Assembly (NCBI GenBank): GCA_003505155.1
Contig: DNYJ01000019.1
Location: forward strand, 1 to 10,597
DNA length: 10,597 bases
Direction of reading: 5' to 3'
Origin: Candidatus Uhrbacteria bacterium
GTDB lineage: Bacteria > Patescibacteriota > Patescibacteriia > UBA9934 > UBA10169
Shown here: positions 1-6,916 of the stretch, in pieces
How positions within the stretch are numbered: the stretch's first letter is position 1
How the letters are laid out: every line of letters starts with the position of its first letter
The notes under the pieces: model-generated
What the model was told of the DNA's origin: nothing
What the model saw: only the letters and a program-made list of their open reading frames with translations
Database searches by the model: none
Position numbers and translations under genes: made by a program

Positions 1-1433
1 ACCGCGATGACGCCGTCCACGGTCGGACCCCCGGCGGAGGCGTGGAATTCAAGGAGCTTTTGCGCGGATGCTTTGAAGTCAGGGAACCAGTTTGTGTCTT
101 GGAATTCCCATCTGGCGTTGAGGAGTGAAAGAGGTTTGGGAGCTTCGACGCGAAGCTGGAGCGCCCCTTGCAGGTTGTAGGAGCCGTCGCCGGGAAGGTT
201 AATGCGCTCGATTTCTCCCCGCAAGACGTCTACCTCCGCAAATGATCCGATGAAGCCTCCCGCAGGACGGATTTCCGTGTCGTTTTGAAAGACGAAGAGA
301 TAGCGTTTTTGCGCATCGTTCCCGAGGATGCCCTTCAGCGCTTCTGAAAATGCCTGCAGGCGGTTCAGGTTGTCTTCAAGCCCAGGGAGCACTCGAGAGA
401 GTTCCTCGAAACGTTCTTGGTACTCCGCGGGAACAAGGCTGGTGTCCACGCGCGAGAGCGCTTCCGTGGCGGCGGAGAGGTGGGGGAGGGCGGAGGCAAG
501 ATAGCGTTCGAGCACTTCGACTTTGGTTCCGAGCGTCGTGTCCGCAAGGTTTCCGATGGCGGTAAGGCCGTCGCCCATGCGTTCGGCGGAGAGGGAAAGT
601 TCGAGTCCGAGATCAAGAAGCGCTCGGCCGGTTTTGAGCGTTTCTCCCTGCGAGGGAATGAGGGAAGCGATGGCGCGCGCTCCGCCTCCAAGATCGTTCA
701 AAGTGGCTTGAGCTTGTGTGAGTTTCTCTCCCGCCTCGGCAAAACGATGCGTGGCTTCTTCGAAGTCCGTGTCGGCGGCCGACTTGGCGCCTTCCTCAAA
801 AAGAGCGAACGCTTTCGTGCCTTGAGCGAGGATGTTCATCTCGACGCGTTTTGGATCCGGTCGGCTTTGCATGGCCTGCAAGGGGAGAACAAACACGAAG
901 GAGAGGAGGACAAAGACGCCCACGCCGCGCAGACTGGGATGGAGGAAGGAAAGAGAGGGTAACTGGTAACCGGTAATCAGTAACCGGGACGAGGCGAATT
1001 TTTGGAGGAGGATGGCGCGAGGAAGTTCGAGGAGATTTTTGTATCGGCTCGGAAGAACAGGATGGCGTGCGGGAGTTGCGCAGTCGTCTTCCATGAGCTG
1101 GCCCGACAGGAGTGCGGCGTCGAGCGCTTCCTCGCGCTCGGGGAGGGTTTCTTCCAGGGAAAGATGAGCGAAAAACTCTTGGGCAAACGCGTTGAAATCT
1201 TGAGCCGGCGTTTCGCGTTTCAAAATGGGGGCGGCGGCTTGGGGAGCGTTGACGCGCAAGGCAAGAACATGAGGAGACGCCGCGTGGCTTTTTTGCAGAA
1301 GAACATTCAAGGCGGAAGGCGCCTCTTCTTTTTTTGCTTCAAGATCGAATCCGCGCAGACGCAAAGAAACCGGCAGTCGCGTGTCATAAAGGAGAGTAAC
1401 TTTAGGTTGTGCGGGGTCGCGAGAGACCGCCAT
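1..1433 (-). CDS. DUF4012 domain membrane protein, C-terminus cut by the window edge
   Basis: The minus frame is open from an ATG at 1433 to the left edge, giving 477 complete codons with no stop. Residues 1-168 are probably cytoplasmic. One strong membrane segment follows at about 169-187 (GVGVFVLLSFVFVLPLQ), then a long extracytoplasmic part rich in Ala, Glu and Leu, likely helical (about 190-375). The DUF4012 signature starts at 378 with YLFVFQNDTEIRPAGGFIG, and the family's VDGVIAV motif lies at the cut end. The start is 8 nt after the stop of glycosyltransferase A, with no Shine-Dalgarno site, so it is probably co-transcribed. DUF4012 proteins often sit beside polysaccharide genes in Patescibacteria and Actinobacteria; their biochemical role is unknown, so an envelope-glycan role is inference. 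Residues about 149-159 are encoded by a 7-bp tandem repeat. Family assignment is firm; the C-terminus is not visible. Confidence 0.9.
   Translation of the reverse strand, partial: MAVSRDPAQPKVTLLYDTRLPVSLRLRGFDLEAKKEEAPSALNVLLQKSHAASPHVLALRVNAPQAAAPILKRETPAQDFNAFAQEFFAHLSLEETLPEREEALDAALLSGQLMEDDCATPARHPVLPSRYKNLLELPRAILLQKFASSRLLITGYQLPSLSFLHPSLRGVGVFVLLSFVFVLPLQAMQSRPDPKRVEMNILAQGTKAFALFEEGAKSAADTDFEEATHRFAEAGEKLTQAQATLNDLGGGARAIASLIPSQGETLKTGRALLDLGLELSLSAERMGDGLTAIGNLADTTLGTKVEVLERYLASALPHLSAATEALSRVDTSLVPAEYQERFEELSRVLPGLEDNLNRLQAFSEALKGILGNDAQKRYLFVFQNDTEIRPAGGFIGSFAEVDVLRGEIERINLPGDGSYNLQGALQLRVEAPKPLSLLNARWEFQDTNWFPDFKASAQKLLEFHASAGGPTVDGVIA
958..988. repeat. Heptanucleotide tandem repeat inside the DUF4012 gene
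   Basis: Four consecutive 7-bp units on the plus strand read GGTAACT, GGTAACC, GGTAATC and AGTAACC, followed by GGG. On the minus strand they are translated without a frameshift as part of SRLLITGYQLP (DUF4012 residues 149-159), in the linker just before the membrane segment. The period of 7 and the final unit beginning AGTA match the repeat at 3153-3180 in a glycosyltransferase gene. The unit type resembles the heptanucleotide STRR repeats known from cyanobacteria. Whether it recurs across this genome cannot be seen here. Confidence 0.85.
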
Positions 1434-1441
1434 AGACGGTG

Positions 1442-2563
1442 TTAGGAAAGATAAATCCTGCGGGTCTCTTGAGCCATTGTGCGCCAGGAGTACCGCTTGA
1501 TGCGTTCGTAACCTTTTTGGATGAGCGAAGCGCGCAGATCTTCGTCGGAGAGAGCTGATTCCATCACGCGAACCATGTCTTCGATATCATCAGGATCAAA
1601 GTAGTGAGCGGCATCGCCGAGAATTTCTGGGAGGGAGCTTGTCTTTGAGGCGGCTACCGGCACGCCGTGCGCCATGGCTTCGAGAGGCGGGAGACCGAAG
1701 CCCTCGTGCCGAGACGGGAAAACGTAGAGCGTGGCGTTTTTGTAGAGGCTCGCGAGCGTGTCGTCGGAGACGAATCCCGTGAAGACCACGGCCTCTCGCG
1801 GCACGTCTATTTCCTCGAGCTCCTTCTTGAGTCGTTCGTAGAAGACGCCTTCACGTCCGACAAGGACGAGCTTCACCTCCGGGTGTGATTTGTGGAAAAA
1901 GGAGAAGGCGTGGAGGAGCGACTCGAGATTCTTGTGCGGGAAGGCGTTGCCGACGTAGAGAAAGTACGGAGCGTTCAGCGTCAAGTTTTTGTCGGCTTGG
2001 CCGAAACGTGAAATGTCCGTCGAGCCCTCGTGGATCATTCGAATCTTCTCTTTGGGGAGATGTGGGAAGTGCGTCATGACGCGCGAGCGCGTGAACTCGG
2101 AGGGCACGATGACCGTGCGGCTTTTGAAAAGAGCGTGATGAAGAACCTTGCGGTAGCCGAGGCGTTTGAGCCAGTAGAGCGGCAAGGGAAGCGTCGTGGC
2201 TTGCGTGGCCGAATGTGTCTCGTCGAGAAGAATGACGTCGTGAATCGTCACGACAAACGGCGTGCGACAGAAGAGGGGAACGTTCCAGTGCGGGAAATGG
2301 ATGAGGTCGAGGCGCTCACGAGCGATGATGCCGGGCATCTTGATTTGCTCGGCGAGCGTGTACCAACGCACGTCCGCCAAGTGTTTCTCGAAATTGGGTT
2401 TCTTCGGCGTGAAGGCACTCCAGCCCTCGCGGTTCAGAAACACAACATAGCGGTTCTCCTCGTCAATCTCCTGCAAATGGTCGAGGAGTTCTTTGACATA
2501 GCGACCCAAACCACCTCCCCCCGCGTACGGACCGTAAAATCTTGCGTCAATCCCGATCTTCAT
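1442..2563 (-). CDS. GT4-family glycosyltransferase A
   Basis: A 373-residue GT-B fold glycosyltransferase of the GT4 (glycosyl transferases group 1) type. It begins MKIGIDARFYGP with a glycine-rich loop (residues 11-20, GPYAGGGGLG) typical of the N-terminal Rossmann domain. TIHD is at 106-109, the inter-domain segment VGNAFPHKNL at 204-213, and the C-terminal EX7E nucleotide-sugar motif is HEGFGLPPLEA with E287 and E295. The frame is open to an ATG at 2656, but family alignment puts the true start at 2563, since the extra 31 residues precede the conserved first strand. It probably transfers a sugar from a nucleotide-sugar donor to a lipid-linked glycan at the inner face of the membrane. Donor and acceptor cannot be told. 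A TACAAT box 7 nt before the ATG suggests its own leaderless promoter. The stop is followed 8 nt later by the DUF4012 gene. Confidence 0.93.
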   Translation of the reverse strand: MKIGIDARFYGPYAGGGGLGRYVKELLDHLQEIDEENRYVVFLNREGWSAFTPKKPNFEKHLADVRWYTLAEQIKMPGIIARERLDLIHFPHWNVPLFCRTPFVVTIHDVILLDETHSATQATTLPLPLYWLKRLGYRKVLHHALFKSRTVIVPSEFTRSRVMTHFPHLPKEKIRMIHEGSTDISRFGQADKNLTLNAPYFLYVGNAFPHKNLESLLHAFSFFHKSHPEVKLVLVGREGVFYERLKKELEEIDVPREAVVFTGFVSDDTLASLYKNATLYVFPSRHEGFGLPPLEAMAHGVPVAASKTSSLPEILGDAAHYFDPDDIEDMVRVMESALSDEDLRASLIQKGYERIKRYSWRTMAQETRRIYLS

Positions 2564-2570
2564 AAATGTT

Positions 2571-2576
2571 ATTGTA
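2571..2576 (-). promoter_or_regulatory. Possible leaderless -10 box for glycosyltransferase A
   Basis: On the minus strand TACAAT (5 of 6 to TATAAT) ends 7 nt before the ATG at 2563, so transcription would begin at or beside the start codon. There is no Shine-Dalgarno site, which fits a leaderless message. The -35 region at normal spacing (TTCGGC) is poor, so this is a moderate prediction. Confidence 0.45.
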
Positions 2577-2650
2577 ACAAAAAATTGGCTTTCGCCGAAG
2601 AGAAACAGGGGATAAATAGATACACGTCGGAAGTCTTGGATTTGCATGGC

Positions 2651-2736
2651 GATCACCGCCGAAATTTTGAACCCGCCTTCGCTCTGAAAGAGCTACGGAC
2701 GGGCAGGCCGTAAACTCTCAAAATTTGACGGCGATC
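2651..2736. repeat. Nested imperfect inverted repeat between two glycosyltransferase genes
   Basis: Outer arms at 2651-2670 (GATCACCGCCGAAATTTTGA) and 2718-2736 (TCAAAATTTGACGGCGATC) are near-perfect inverted copies. Inside, 2672-2702 is a second imperfect hairpin with arms CCCGCCTTCGCTCT and AGAGCTACGGACGGG around a GAA loop. The element fills most of the 189-bp gap between the stop of glycosyltransferase B (2753) and the start of glycosyltransferase A (2563). It lacks the terminal T-run of an intrinsic terminator on either strand. It may be a non-autonomous mobile or repeat element, or an RNA structure that sets relative expression of upstream and downstream genes; both are inference. Confidence 0.6.
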
Positions 2737-2752
2737 TCAGGCATCATTGGGT

Positions 2753-4000
2753 TCAAGTTCGTTTCTGATGATCGTTTGGCTGGCTGGTGAAGATGCATTC
2801 TTCGAAAACTCTTATCGTCGCTTCGGCTGATTTGTCCCAACGATAGTTTTCGGCGCGCTTCAGGCCAACTTGAACGAGGTGGTTTCGGAGCTTTTCATCT
2901 TCGACGATTGTCTGAATGGCGCGTGCAAGGTCACGCTCGTTTTCCGGATCAACGAAGAGTGCGGCCGGGCCGCCGACTTCGAGCATGGCGGAGTTTTGGG
3001 AGGTGATGACGGGCGTGCCACTTGCGAAAGCCTCGAGGATGGGCATGCCAAAGCCTTCATACAGAGATGGGAAGACAAGAGCCGAGGCTCCTCGGTAAAG
3101 AGCGGGACGGTCGGCGTCTTTGACGTAGTCGAGAGGGATAATGGAATGAGACGGTAGACGGTAGACGGTAGACAGTAGGGATTCGAGTTTGGAGGCTCCT
3201 GCCAGGACCAACTTCGTGTCGAGCCGGCGCATGGTTTCGGATTGTCTCTTAGCCTCCTCAAACGCCCGCACAAGTCGAACAAGATTTTTACGCGGCTCAT
3301 CGGTGCCGATATGCAGAAGGTAGTGGCGGGGGAGATCATGGCGCGAGCGCACGCCGTGGTCTTGAGGTTCGGGGCGAGGCGAGAAAGCTTCATCCACGCC
3401 GTGAGGGATGACCTCGATCCCCCTCCTTTTTAAGGAGGGGACAGGGGTGGTTACTCCGGTTTCCTCGCGATGTTTAGGGGTTTTCAAGTCGTACAAACGA
3501 GTGAGATCCATGGCCGTGGTGTTGCTTGGGGTGATAAGGGCGGCGGCACGGCGGGCGATTGAGCGAGGGCGCACGAGTGTGTGCCACAGTCTTCGCCACG
3601 GCGAGTAGAGCCGAGGCATCATGGCAAAGGAGAGATCGTGGAAGGTGACGATGCGGGGCGCTCGGCTTTTTGGCAGGAAGTTCAAGTTGGGGCACCAGAT
3701 GACGTCCACCGCTTCTCCGAACAATTGCTCGAACGTCGGGCGGCCGGTGAGGAGGATGAAGAGATTGAGAATGCGGTTCACCACGCTTCGGTGCACGTAA
3801 ACGACATTACGTTTGCCAGAAAGATCTCCAAGAGCTTCTTTGGCAACGGGTCGGCATCGGTAAGGAGAGCCGGTTGTGAGGATCACAAACCGGTGCTCCG
3901 GGTGAGATGCCGTCATGGCGCGCAAAAGCGCGAGCGTGTACCCTCCGACGCCGCTCGGTTTTCCTCCCGTCAAGTGTCTTGCATCCACGCCTATTCGCAC
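2753..4000 (-). CDS. GT4-family glycosyltransferase B, carrying two repeat-derived insertions
   Basis: A 415-residue GT4-type glycosyltransferase. The start is GTG at 4000, giving MRIGVDARHLTGG, and it overlaps the end of glycosyltransferase C by 10 bp, which implies translational coupling. Visible motifs are the N-terminal GVDARHL strand, FHDLSF at 120-125, VIPHGVDEAF at 197-206, GTDEPRKNL at 232-240, and the EX7E motif EGFGMPILE with E315 and E323. It likely adds a sugar to a lipid-linked glycan; the sugar is unknown. Two stretches do not look like family sequence. Residues 184-194 (TTPVPSLKRRG) are encoded by a GC-rich palindromic repeat, and residues about 275-285 (LLSTVYRLPSH) by a 7-bp tandem repeat. 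Both lie in surface-loop positions between core motifs and keep the frame open, so the enzyme is probably still functional. Confidence 0.93.
   Translation of the reverse strand: MRIGVDARHLTGGKPSGVGGYTLALLRAMTASHPEHRFVILTTGSPYRCRPVAKEALGDLSGKRNVVYVHRSVVNRILNLFILLTGRPTFEQLFGEAVDVIWCPNLNFLPKSRAPRIVTFHDLSFAMMPRLYSPWRRLWHTLVRPRSIARRAAALITPSNTTAMDLTRLYDLKTPKHREETGVTTPVPSLKRRGIEVIPHGVDEAFSPRPEPQDHGVRSRHDLPRHYLLHIGTDEPRKNLVRLVRAFEEAKRQSETMRRLDTKLVLAGASKLESLLSTVYRLPSHSIIPLDYVKDADRPALYRGASALVFPSLYEGFGMPILEAFASGTPVITSQNSAMLEVGGPAALFVDPENERDLARAIQTIVEDEKLRNHLVQVGLKRAENYRWDKSAEATIRVFEECIFTSQPNDHQKRT
3153..3180. repeat. Heptanucleotide tandem repeat inside glycosyltransferase B
   Basis: Three exact plus-strand copies of GGTAGAC (3153-3159, 3160-3166, 3167-3173) are followed by a diverged unit AGTAGGG. 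Read on the minus strand, they give LLSTVYRLPSH in the glycosyltransferase, between the LAGASKLES segment and the LDYVKDAD segment. Three 7-bp units make 21 bp, so adding the exact block preserves the frame. It has the same period and the same terminal AGTA unit as the repeat at 958-988. Confidence 0.9.
3417..3453. repeat. GC-rich palindromic repeat element inside glycosyltransferase B
   Basis: A perfect 9-bp inverted repeat, CCCCTCCTT (3420-3428) and AAGGAGGGG (3432-3440) with a TTT loop, is followed by ACAGGGGTGGTTA (3441-3453). On the minus strand it is read in frame as TTPVPSLKRRG, just before the conserved VIPHGVD motif, where related enzymes need only a short loop. I recall near-identical palindromes as dispersed repeats in several bacterial phyla, but I could not check this. 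Confidence 0.85.
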
Positions 4001-5100
4001 AGGTGGGTTTGATGTTCTTGGTAACTTTCGCAGGCTGTTTGGACGAACGCTCCAAAGGTTGTTTGAAAGTTCTCGGTCGAGTAACGGAGCGCGCGCTCGC
4101 GGATTTTTTTCGGATCGAAGCGGCTCGAATCAAATGTCCGCACGACGCTTGCGAGATGCTCCCACGTCTGCTCGTCGAAGAACACGCCGGTTTCATCCTC
4201 GACCACGCTCTCCAAAACGCCGCCGCGCCGGTAAGCGATAACGGGACGGCCGGAGGCCATGGATTCGATGGGCGTGATGCCGAAGTCTTCCTCCTGCGGA
4301 TGGAGAAAAGCGATCGCGTCTTGGTAGAGACGGGCCTGTTCCTCGTCGGAGACGTGCCCCAAAAACTTCACGGTTGGCCCTGCCATTTTTTTGAGGGTGG
4401 CTTCCATGGGGCCCGTGCCGAAAACGTTGAGCGGAAATCCGAGCTTCGTGAAGGCTTGAACGACAAGATCGTAGCGTTTGTAAGCCACGAGACGTCCGCC
4501 GATCAAAAAGGAGGTCTTGGGACGTTCTGAAATCGAAAACCGAGCCGTGTTAACTGGAGGGTGAATCACGGTCGAGGGTTTGCGATAGTACTTTTCGATG
4601 CGGTGCGCGACGGTTTGCGAGTTGGCGACAAACGCGTCCACGCGGTCGGCGGCGAGGCGGTCCCAGATGCGCAATTTTGAAAGGATCGGCGGCAAGAACC
4701 ACTTGATGACGCCGGGCGCGCGCAACTCCTCGACGTACGCCTTCGTGTCGCTCCAGAGATAGCGCGTCGGCGTGTGGCAGTAGCAGATGTGGACACAGCC
4801 GGGTTTCGTGATGACACCTTTGGAAAACGCGCTCGAGCTCGAGACGACGACGTCGAATTCGGAGAGGTCGTAGGATTCAGTCGCCGCGGGCATGAGGGGG
4901 AGCGTGAGGCGGAAGAGCCGGTGCGGGACGCGGTTCAAAAACGACGTGCGGACGTCGCGGTCTTTAAACAGGCCAATGCGAGAGGGATCGTGCACCAACG
5001 TAAAAATCGGAGCCGATGGCCACATGTCCGAGAGGACGCGTAAAACCTTTTCGGCTCCTCCTTCTTGGTTTAGATGGTCATGCACGAGCGCAATATGCAT
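3991..5100 (-). CDS. GT4-family glycosyltransferase C (mannosyltransferase-like)
   Basis: A 369-residue GT4-type enzyme starting MHIALVHDHLNQEGGAEKVL. The frame extends upstream to 5187, but that extension overlaps the preceding transferase gene and lies before the conserved first strand, so 5100 is chosen. Motifs include the GGAEKVL loop (14-20), CYCHTPTRYLW (107-116), HPPVNTARF (180-188), GGRLVAYKRYD (201-211) with the conserved R203 and K208 expected to contact the donor phosphates, and EX7E as EEDFGITPIES with E271 and E279. The HPPVNT, YKRYD and EDFGITPIE set is typical of the WcaL- or mannosyltransferase-like branch, though the sugar is inferred only. It starts 4 nt after the sugar-phosphate transferase stop, with a Shine-Dalgarno site inside that gene's end. 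Its own end overlaps glycosyltransferase B by 10 bp. Confidence 0.93.
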   Translation of the reverse strand: MHIALVHDHLNQEGGAEKVLRVLSDMWPSAPIFTLVHDPSRIGLFKDRDVRTSFLNRVPHRLFRLTLPLMPAATESYDLSEFDVVVSSSSAFSKGVITKPGCVHICYCHTPTRYLWSDTKAYVEELRAPGVIKWFLPPILSKLRIWDRLAADRVDAFVANSQTVAHRIEKYYRKPSTVIHPPVNTARFSISERPKTSFLIGGRLVAYKRYDLVVQAFTKLGFPLNVFGTGPMEATLKKMAGPTVKFLGHVSDEEQARLYQDAIAFLHPQEEDFGITPIESMASGRPVIAYRRGGVLESVVEDETGVFFDEQTWEHLASVVRTFDSSRFDPKKIRERALRYSTENFQTTFGAFVQTACESYQEHQTHLCE

Positions 5101-5104
5101 AGGG

Positions 5105-6535
5105 TTAATAGGCTCCTTTTCGGAACAGAACGACAAACGGGGTTTTGAGGAGGATAACCACATCGAGCCATGGCGACCAGTTTTCAATGTAGAACGTGTC
5201 GAGTCGCACCTCGTCTTCGAATTTCAGGTCGCTGCGTCCGCTCGTTTGCGCCAAGCCGCTGATCCCCGGACGCACCGTGTGTACCTTGCGGTGATGCGGT
5301 TCATATCGGTCCACCTCGCGCGGCTGGTGAGGACGCGGACCCACAAGCGACATGCTTCCGGCAAGCACATTGAAGAGCTGGGGAAGTTCGTCCACAGAGT
5401 ACTTGCGCATGAAGCGTCCCCAGCGCGTGACGCGCGGATCATCCATGATTTTATATACGGGGCCTTCCTTGATGCTCTTGCGCCTGATGAGATCCTCTTC
5501 GACCGCCTGCGCTCGCTCCTGGTTGCCAAGACCTTTTTGAGAGCCAATGCAAAACTCCGCCTTCATGGAACGGAACTTGAGTGTATTGAATCGCTTCCCT
5601 GCTTCTCCGATGCGCTCGTTTTTGAAAAGAATGGGACGGCCGGATTCAAGAAGAATGCCAATGGCGGCCGCAAGGAGAAGGGGGGAAGTGATGGCGATCA
5701 AGAGAAGAGAAGCGGCACCGTCGAAGCTACGTTTGTAAATGGCTCCCCAGCCGTCCAGGGGAGTTTTTTTGATGGTCATGAGGGGCACGCCGGAAATCGT
5801 AGCCACCTCCATGCGCAAGGATCCGACGGAAAAGAGGTCAGCGGAGTAGACGAGGTTGATATGTTCGACGTCGGAAAATGTTTTAAGGCGAGCGAGAGTT
5901 TCCCGGTCGGCCTCCGTGTCGGTAAAAAGGATCTCGTCAATACTGTGCGCGCGTGCGAGACGGCGCAGAGAGACCTCGGTGTTGTCGTCGAAGGTTTCGT
6001 GGGTTGCCATCACGTCCACCCCGAAACGTCTCCGTCGCTCAAAGGTCTCGCGAAGAATCCGTGCGGCGTCGTTTGAGCCGATGATAGCGGTGCGGCGCAC
6101 GCCGATGCCAAGCACGTACAGCGAGCGCTGGATTGAGCGGATGACGAAGCGTTCGAGGGAAAGGAACACGACAGCGAGTCCCCAGCCGGCCAAAACGATG
6201 AAGCGCGAGTCGAAGGCTTCGAGCGTGAAGAAGAGGAAGGCGAAGATGACGGCCATAGCGGCGGAACCGGCGAGGAAAATCTGCTTAAGTTCCTCGGCGA
6301 ATCGGCGGCGGGAGAAGCGGTAGAGGCCGGAAAGAGCGAAGACGGCGATCCAAACGAGGACGGCCGCGGCCGCGGCCTGGCCGAAGCGTTCAAGGGAGAG
6401 ATCAAAAATCACTGGACGCACGCGCGTGAAAACGGGAGCCAGGCGAAGATGGTAAGCGGCAAGTGCGGCGCCAAAAATCGTCATGGCATCCAGGGGCACC
6501 AGAACAGCGGTAAAAAAGAGATCCGGGCGTTTCAT
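5105..6535 (-). CDS. Polyprenyl-phosphate sugar-1-phosphate transferase (WbaP/WcaJ-like)
   Basis: A 476-residue initiating enzyme of lipid-linked glycan synthesis. It should transfer a sugar-1-phosphate from a nucleotide sugar to undecaprenyl phosphate at the cytoplasmic face of the membrane. The N-terminal part has about four membrane segments (roughly 6-28, 53-72, 86-104, 112-128). A Rossmann-like middle domain begins at TAIIGSNDAARIL (149-161). The C-terminal bacterial sugar transferase domain starts at KRSFDG (268-273), with a membrane or re-entrant helix at 274-297. The catalytic core shows ERIGEAGKRFNTLKFRSM (307-324), the DE pair of VDELPQLFNVLAGSMSLVGPRP (D382, E383), and RPGISGLAQTSGR (422-434). 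The length is normal for the long-form family. It is the first gene of the envelope cluster, downstream of rnpB and its terminator. The donor sugar cannot be told from sequence. Confidence 0.95.
   Translation of the reverse strand: MKRPDLFFTAVLVPLDAMTIFGAALAAYHLRLAPVFTRVRPVIFDLSLERFGQAAAAAVLVWIAVFALSGLYRFSRRRFAEELKQIFLAGSAAMAVIFAFLFFTLEAFDSRFIVLAGWGLAVVFLSLERFVIRSIQRSLYVLGIGVRRTAIIGSNDAARILRETFERRRRFGVDVMATHETFDDNTEVSLRRLARAHSIDEILFTDTEADRETLARLKTFSDVEHINLVYSADLFSVGSLRMEVATISGVPLMTIKKTPLDGWGAIYKRSFDGAASLLLIAITSPLLLAAAIGILLESGRPILFKNERIGEAGKRFNTLKFRSMKAEFCIGSQKGLGNQERAQAVEEDLIRRKSIKEGPVYKIMDDPRVTRWGRFMRKYSVDELPQLFNVLAGSMSLVGPRPHQPREVDRYEPHHRKVHTVRPGISGLAQTSGRSDLKFEDEVRLDTFYIENWSPWLDVVILLKTPFVVLFRKGAY
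5113..5117 (-). promoter_or_regulatory. Ribosome binding site for glycosyltransferase C
   Basis: On the minus strand AAAAGGAG lies 12 nt before the ATG at 5100, within the last codons of the upstream sugar-phosphate transferase. It is the clearest Shine-Dalgarno site seen in the window and supports 5100 rather than 5187 as the start. Confidence 0.6.
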
Positions 6536-6545
6536 AACGTTTTGT

Positions 6546-6551
6546 ATGATA
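6546..6551 (-). promoter_or_regulatory. Possible -10 box for the envelope cluster
   Basis: On the minus strand TATCAT ends 10 nt before the ATG at 6535, so the leader would be only a few nucleotides. No convincing -35 is seen at 17 bp (TCGCCT), and no Shine-Dalgarno site precedes the ATG. Read-through from rnpB is an alternative source of transcription. Confidence 0.3.
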
Positions 6552-6555
6552 GCGT

Positions 6556-6580
6556 AAAGCCTCGCGCGAGGCGAGGCTTT
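6556..6580 (-). terminator. Hairpin terminator after rnpB
   Basis: A perfect 10-bp inverted repeat, AAAGCCTCGC and GCGAGGCTTT, with a 5-nt loop, begins 3 nt after the 3' strand of helix P1. The T-run is short (TTT), so termination may be partial and could let some transcripts reach the envelope cluster. Confidence 0.65.
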
Positions 6581-6835
6581 AGCTTGGGAAACCTGTAAGC
6601 CGAATTTTGTCGAGGGCGATCATCTATCTTGTTCCGACGTTGCCGCCGGACTCATGCGAGCGACCAAACTTGCTCTTGCACCGGAAAGGGTTTACCGCGT
6701 CATCCCGTTGCCGGGAGACGAACGAGGCAGCCCCGAAGGACACCCTCGCTCTTTTCACCTTTGATCCCGTTGAAACGGGATTCGTATTGTCTCTGTGGCA
6801 CTTTCCCTAAAGTTCGTCAGACGCTCAAGAGCGTC

Positions 6836-6865
6836 TCCGGCGAAGCCGGATCCGGCTCTGCCGGA
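6836..6865. repeat. Twin-hairpin element B inside rnpB
   Basis: Two adjacent 15-bp hairpins, TCCGGCGAAGCCGGA (6836-6850) and TCCGGCTCTGCCGGA (6851-6865), each with 6-bp arms and a 3-nt loop. The junction is GGATCC. The whole 30-mer is also a near-palindrome. It lies in the expanded part of the RNase P specificity domain, next to another hairpin (arms GACGCTC and GAGCGTC). It has the same architecture as element A at 6917-6946. Confidence 0.85.
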
Positions 6866-6916
6866 CAGCTCTTCAGCTCCCAACTCCTTTGGTCGCCGTT
6901 AGCGACTTTCCTTGTC

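Noticed and set aside
417..962. A 181-codon plus-strand open frame
   Set aside because: It is antisense to the DUF4012 gene, whose minus frame has recognisable motifs; the plus translation is low-complexity and charged.
2564..2656. N-terminal extension of glycosyltransferase A to the ATG at 2656
   Set aside because: The extra 31 residues run into the nested palindrome and precede the conserved MKIGIDAR start; a -10-like box sits just before 2563.
2740..2762. T-arm-like GGTTCAAGTTC suggesting a tRNA
   Set aside because: No acceptor stem, anticodon arm or D arm can be built around it, and it overlaps the glycosyltransferase B stop region.
3153..3180. Tandem repeats as a CRISPR array
   Set aside because: Units are 7 bp with no spacers and are translated within a gene; no cas genes are present.
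4892..6076. A 394-codon open frame on the plus strand
   Set aside because: It lies antisense to the sugar-phosphate transferase and glycosyltransferase C, both with full family motifs, and its translation resembles no family. It arises from GC-rich codon bias.
6355..6385. GC-rich alternating GGCCGCGGCC stretch
   Set aside because: It encodes an alanine-rich membrane helix (QAAAAAVLVW) of the sugar-phosphate transferase, so codon use explains it.
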